Source: Treponema sp. UBA7570
GTDB lineage: Bacteria > Spirochaetota > Spirochaetia > Treponematales > Treponemataceae
Length of the DNA: 17,172 nt
Reading direction: 5' to 3'
NCBI GenBank assembly: GCA_002477955.1
Contig: DLLE01000056.1
Coordinates: forward strand, 125,278-142,449
This document shows, piece after piece, positions 14,623 to 17,172 of the stretch. Positions within the stretch are counted from its first letter, which is position 1, and the number at the start of each line of letters is the position of its first letter. The position numbers were made by a program, and so were the translations under genes. Below the pieces are notes generated by a model. The model saw only the letters and a list, made by a program, of their open reading frames with translations. It made no database searches and had not been told where the DNA came from.

Positions 14623-15827
14623 AACACCTCTTTTTTAAGTTCTTCAACTTTGTCAGTTTTTTCCCAAGGGAAACCTTCGCGTCCAAAATGTCCATAAGAC
14701 GCCGTTTTTCTGTAAATCGGCTGTTTTAAATTCAAAGTTTTGATAATTCCAGCCGGTGTGCAGTCAAAAATTTTCTCTACGGCAGCAGCAATTTTTGAAC
14801 GCTCAGCTTTTTCAGTTCCAAAAGTTTCCACAAGAATCGAAACAGGGAACGGAACTCCAATTGCATAAGCAAGTTCAACTTCCACTCTTTCGGCAAGTCC
14901 CGCGGCAACAACATTTTTTGCAATGTAGCGTGCCATATAAGCAGCCGAACGGTCAACTTTAGAAGGATCTTTTCCAGAAAAAGCTCCGCCGCCATGACGG
15001 CCCATTCCGCCGTAAGTATCGACAATGATTTTTCGGCCAGTCAAACCAGAATCTCCATCCGGACCGCCAATTACAAATTTTCCAGTCGGATTTATAAAGA
15101 ATTTTGTATTCTCGTCCAAAAGTCCAGTTGGTTCGAGAACAGGTTTTACAATCTGATTAATAATAGTTTCTTTTATTGTCGCATAATCAACGTCAGGATC
15201 GTGCTGATGAGAAACAACAACCGTGTCAATGCGAACAGGCTTGTTGTTTTCATCATATTCAACAGTAACCTGAGATTTTGCATCCGGCCTAAGCCAGCCA
15301 ATTGTTCCGTTATGGCGAAGCTCATTTGCCTTTAAAAGAATCTGATGCGAATAATAAATCGGAGCAGGCATTAACGATGGAGTTTCGTTGCAAGCAAATC
15401 CAAACATCATTCCCTGATCACCAGCTCCCTGTTGACCTTCGTATTCGTCAAGTCCTTTACCGACAACGCCTTGATTTATGTCCGCAGACTGAGCATGAAG
15501 ACGGTTCATAAAAAGACAGTTTCTGCCGTCAAGACCAACTTCTGGCGAAGTATAGCCAATGTCAACAGCAACCTGACGTGCGATTTTTTCGATATTTGCA
15601 TTAAATTCTTTAGGATTCACCTTGTAATTCTGAAAACCAATTTCGCCGCCAACAAGCAAAAAGTCCGTTGTAGAAAAAGATTCGCAGGCAACGTGGACAT
15701 CAGGATCAAGCGAAAGGCAATAATCCAAAACAGCATCAGAAACCTGATCGCAAAGTTTATCCGGATGGCCTTCGCCAACCGACTCAGATGTAAATAAATA
15801 ATGATTTTTGTTAGAAAGACTGCTCAT
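14616..15827 (-). CDS. metK: S-adenosylmethionine synthetase
   Basis: A 403-residue MetK, which makes S-adenosylmethionine from methionine and ATP, releasing phosphate and pyrophosphate. Signature blocks are present: SVGEGHPDKLCDQ (16-28), GAGDQGMMFGFA (134-145), DSGLTGRKI (259-267), GGGAFSGKDPSKVDRSAAY (279-297) and the C-terminal SYGHFGREGFPWE (377-389). Length and order match bacterial MetK. GGAGG lies seven bases before the ATG. The stop TAG and the last two codons (VLR end, TTG CGT TAG) fall in a GC-rich repeat island. The 5' leader has a hairpin and its own promoter, interlocked with that of the CBM48 gene. Confidence 0.97.
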   Translation of the reverse strand: MSSLSNKNHYLFTSESVGEGHPDKLCDQVSDAVLDYCLSLDPDVHVACESFSTTDFLLVGGEIGFQNYKVNPKEFNANIEKIARQVAVDIGYTSPEVGLDGRNCLFMNRLHAQSADINQGVVGKGLDEYEGQQGAGDQGMMFGFACNETPSLMPAPIYYSHQILLKANELRHNGTIGWLRPDAKSQVTVEYDENNKPVRIDTVVVSHQHDPDVDYATIKETIINQIVKPVLEPTGLLDENTKFFINPTGKFVIGGPDGDSGLTGRKIIVDTYGGMGRHGGGAFSGKDPSKVDRSAAYMARYIAKNVVAAGLAERVEVELAYAIGVPFPVSILVETFGTEKAERSKIAAAVEKIFDCTPAGIIKTLNLKQPIYRKTASYGHFGREGFPWEKTDKVEELKKEVLR

Positions 15828-15881
15828 AGCCGAGCCTCCATTTTAGCAAGATTTGCCGGTTCAAATAAACCGGTCTCCGCT
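15828..15881 (-). promoter_or_regulatory. Structured 5' leader of metK
   Basis: On the minus strand a 6-bp hairpin CCGGTT/AACCGG (15873-15868 with 15861-15856, loop TATTTG). It lies inside a possible longer pairing of AGCGGAG (15881-15875) with CTCGGCT (15834-15828), one mismatch, just between ribosome site and start codon. It could gate translation of metK, but I see no known SAM-riboswitch consensus. Confidence 0.3.
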
Positions 15882-15929
15882 CTGCAATTTAGGTTAAATC
15901 GGCGGAATTTTTTTATCTGTTCGCTTTTT

Positions 15930-15958
15930 AATATATAATTTATTGGCAAGTCGGACAA
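15930..15958 (-). promoter_or_regulatory. metK promoter
   Basis: TTGTCC (15958-15953), 17-base spacer, TATATT (15935-15930) on the minus strand. It predicts RNA start near 15923 and a leader of about 95 bases. Confidence 0.5.
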
Positions 15959-15971
15959 TAAGTTGTATACT
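15943..15971 (+). promoter_or_regulatory. CBM48 gene promoter, overlapping that of metK
   Basis: TTGGCA (15943-15948; five of six), 17-base spacer, TATACT (15966-15971; five of six) on the plus strand. The metK -35 box lies inside its spacer, so polymerase could not occupy both at once. It predicts a leader of about 80 bases to the ATG at 16059. Confidence 0.6.
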
Positions 15972-16058
15972 TCTGAATGAATTTATAGCAAATAATTTTT
16001 AAAATGCCCCGCAAAACATAAAGTTTTAGGGTAAATATACTTTTTAAAGGAGAATGTC

Positions 16059-16448
16059 ATGGCATTAAAAAAAGTTTATTCAGCAGACGCAACAAAATGC
16101 AAAGTGACTTTCATTGTTGAAAAAGAGGCCGCCCAGGATGCAGCAACTGTATCTCTTGCTGGAGATTTTAACAGCTGGAGTTCAACAGAAACTCACCTAA
16201 AAAAATCAAAAGACGGTTCTTTCTCTGTAACACTCGAGCTCGATGCCGGAAAAGAATACCAGTACCGCTATCTTATGGACGGCAAACGCTGGGAAAATGA
16301 CTGGAAAGCCGACAAATATATTCCAGCGCCTTTTTCAAACACAGACAATTCAGTTGTAATTTGTATTCCTTCAGAAGCAAATTTAAAAACTACGGCAAAA
16401 AAGCCAGCGGCAAAAAAAACAACTAAAAAATCTACTGCAAAAAAATAA
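16059..16448 (+). CDS. Stand-alone CBM48 glycogen-binding domain with basic tail
   Basis: A 129-residue protein. Residues about 14-103 form one CBM48/AMPK-type glycogen-binding domain: VSLAGDFNSW (31-40), then DGSFSVTLELDAGKEYQYRYLMDGKRWENDW (52-82) and a last strand NSVVICIP. The domain has the tryptophans (40, 78, 82) that would touch a glucan. There is no catalytic domain, unlike most proteins with this module. The end (110-129) is Lys/Ala/Thr-rich (KKPAAKKTTKKSTAKK), like histone H1, and could bind nucleic acid or acidic partners. It has a strong ribosome site (AAAGGAG) and its own promoter and terminator, so it is a single-gene unit. A role in glycogen handling or as a sensor is inferred from the fold only. 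Confidence 0.85.
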   Translation: MALKKVYSADATKCKVTFIVEKEAAQDAATVSLAGDFNSWSSTETHLKKSKDGSFSVTLELDAGKEYQYRYLMDGKRWENDWKADKYIPAPFSNTDNSVVICIPSEANLKTTAKKPAAKKTTKKSTAKK

Positions 16449-16450
16449 AC

Positions 16451-16495
16451 AAAAAAAAACGGTCAAAGCACACATTGCATTTTGACCGTTTTTTT
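16451..16495. terminator. Bidirectional intrinsic terminator
   Basis: A stem CGGTCAAA/TTTGACCG (16460-16467 with 16481-16488) is flanked by nine A upstream and seven T downstream, so it works on both strands. Inner GCA/TGC pairing lengthens the stem. It ends the CBM48 gene on the plus strand and would block read-through from the FliG-like gene on the minus strand. Confidence 0.85.
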
Positions 16496-16500
16496 ATTTT

Positions 16501-16603
16501 GGGTGGCTTTTTGCATTCGCAAAAACCGGGCTATCCAGGGCTACGGCTCTCGCCTCCGGTATTTTTGCAAGCAAAAACACGCGCTATGCGCCCCTTCCTA
16601 TCC
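16501..16603. repeat. GC-rich hairpin-forming island 4
   Basis: Between the CBM48 terminator and the stop of the FliG-like gene (16617). Two perfect 7-bp hairpins, TTTTTGC/GCAAAAA (16508-16525 and 16562-16577), echo hairpin one of the 122-bp repeat. On the minus strand the end reads GGATAGGAAGGGGCGCATAG, close to GGATTGGAAGGGCGCGAGCG in the 122-bp repeat. No ORF is supported. Confidence 0.55.
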
Positions 16604-16616
16604 CTGCCACTTTAAT

Positions 16617-16979
16617 TTAATCGTCAGATTTTAACCATTTTCCAAGAGCCTGAGCAATTGCCTCAGGATTTGCCATAACCGACTCCCTAAGCTTTTCTTC
16701 TTCAGAAGCGGCTGTTTTAATAAATCCATGCGGAACATCCTTATAAATTCCACGAAGCTCCCCAAAACTTTTAAGTTCCTCAAGAACAGCAATTTCTCTG
16801 TTTACCTGAGTTTTATCTTTAGGATTGTAAATTTTTCCGTCATAACTGCGAAGTTTTTTAGTAGCAGCATTGATTTTTTTAAGTTGTTCAGGAGAAAAAT
16901 TAAGCTTTTCAAGAACAGCCTCGCGCGCTCCATTCCCCAGTTCCGCAAGCAAAATAGCAATTTTGTCATATCCAGTCAT
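16617..16979 (-). CDS. Small FliG_N-like protein with FliF C-terminal-like tail
   Basis: A 120-residue protein. Residues 1-80 resemble the FliG N-terminal domain: TGYDKIAILLAELGNGAREAVLEKLNFSPEQL, then helices with VLEELKSFGEL. This is the part of FliG that binds the FliF ring in the flagellar basal body. Residues 92-120 (EEEKLRESV, then ANPEAIAQALGKWLKSDD) resemble the FliF C-terminal helices that bind FliG_N, whose pattern is NPExVAxxxRxWLxxD. So one chain would carry both partner surfaces, though the middle and C-terminal domains of FliG are missing. A role as an assembly decoy, cap or chaperone of the rotor is inference. The start is set at 16979 because GGGAGG lies seven bases upstream; the in-frame ATG at 17000 would put that site inside the gene. 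It is on the same strand as metK but in its own unit. I base the family calls on reading the motifs only. Confidence 0.6.
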   Translation of the reverse strand: MTGYDKIAILLAELGNGAREAVLEKLNFSPEQLKKINAATKKLRSYDGKIYNPKDKTQVNREIAVLEELKSFGELRGIYKDVPHGFIKTAASEEEKLRESVMANPEAIAQALGKWLKSDD

Positions 16980-16986
16980 AAAACGA

Positions 16987-16992
16987 CCTCCC
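16987..16992 (-). promoter_or_regulatory. Ribosome binding site setting the FliG-like start
   Basis: GGGAGG on the minus strand, seven bases (TCGTTTT) before ATG 16979. The seven extra residues of the longer reading (MRLGGRF) are formed by this site. Confidence 0.75.
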
Positions 16993-17050
16993 AACCGCAA
17001 AACATTATAAACTAGAAAAAAAATCCTGTCATTTTATTAAAGAAAAATAT

Positions 17051-17172
17051 GCTTTTGCTTGCGCAAAACCCGTTTATTTTTCGTGTGCGCTCCCGCGCAC
17101 GTCCGGGCTTGCAGCCCGGATTGGAAGGGCGCGAGCGTCCGCCTTGGCGGATGAAGCGTTAGCGGAACCCTG
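17051..17172. repeat. 122-bp structured repeat, copy B
   Basis: Matches 10473-10594 in the same orientation with 11 substitutions and no gaps; it may continue past the right edge of the window. The same four hairpins are intact. Loop GCTA is TCCC here, loop TTAC is TTGC, and loop TTTT is CTTG. It lies upstream of the FliG-like gene. Confidence 0.85.

Noticed and set aside
14508..14729. A 73-residue plus-strand frame over the metK end and repeat island
   Set aside because: Antisense to metK and the YoaK-like gene, no ribosome site, composition of a shadow frame.
15828..15925. A known SAM riboswitch in front of metK
   Set aside because: I could not fit the leader to the SAM-I, SAM-II or SMK-box consensus, so only a generic structured leader is reported.

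Overview
The window looks like chromosomal DNA from an AT-rich, host-associated spirochaete, most likely a Treponema of the gut or oral type. This is inferred from several signs. There are lipoproteins with short, relaxed lipoboxes. There is a small FliG-like flagellar protein, a diguanylate cyclase preceded by a poly-G tract (a device known from Treponema pallidum), and a SlyX/RluA pair. Codon use is A/T-rich, and the genes are separated by sharply GC-rich, hairpin-forming intergenic repeats. No rRNA, tRNA, prophage, transposase or CRISPR array was seen. Genus level is the limit of what I would defend.

Layout. The left third (1-5615) is all on the minus strand. Read 5' to 3' it holds a GGDEF diguanylate cyclase, a lipoprotein fusing a chagasin-like protease-inhibitor domain to a META domain, and a TtcA-type PP-loop tRNA-thiolation protein one base downstream of it. 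An MBL/beta-CASP RNA-processing nuclease with an unusual charged insert follows, and last comes the start of a lipoprotein cut by the window edge. At 5812-8831 there is a compact plus-strand cluster with gaps of 17-24 bases: an NlpC/P60 endopeptidase fused to a probable beta-barrel, an unrecognised lipoprotein, slyX and an RluA-family pseudouridine synthase. Facing it (8861-10360, minus) is a bifunctional NAD(P)HX repair enzyme.

The right half is mostly minus strand. It runs metK, a DUF1275/YoaK-like membrane protein, endonuclease III (nth), an MscS channel and a MATE transporter (15827 to 10772). Diverging from metK, with interlocked promoters, is a small CBM48 glycogen-binding protein with a histone-H1-like basic tail. 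Last is a 120-residue protein that seems to join a FliG N-terminal domain to a FliF C-terminal peptide.

The genes are mainly housekeeping (tRNA and rRNA modification, RNA turnover, base-excision repair, cofactor repair, SAM synthesis), with envelope functions (lipoproteins, peptidoglycan hydrolase, channel, exporter) and two links to signalling and motility. The most unusual material is (a) five GC-rich structured islands at gene junctions, two of which contain 122-bp copies that differ only in hairpin loops and linkers, (b) the G11 tract where the Shine-Dalgarno of the GGDEF gene should be, (c) the FliG_N/FliF_C fusion, (d) two genes whose best promoter predicts a leaderless mRNA, and (e) interlocked metK/CBM48 promoters. 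All functional calls come from reading motifs and were not tested by database search.
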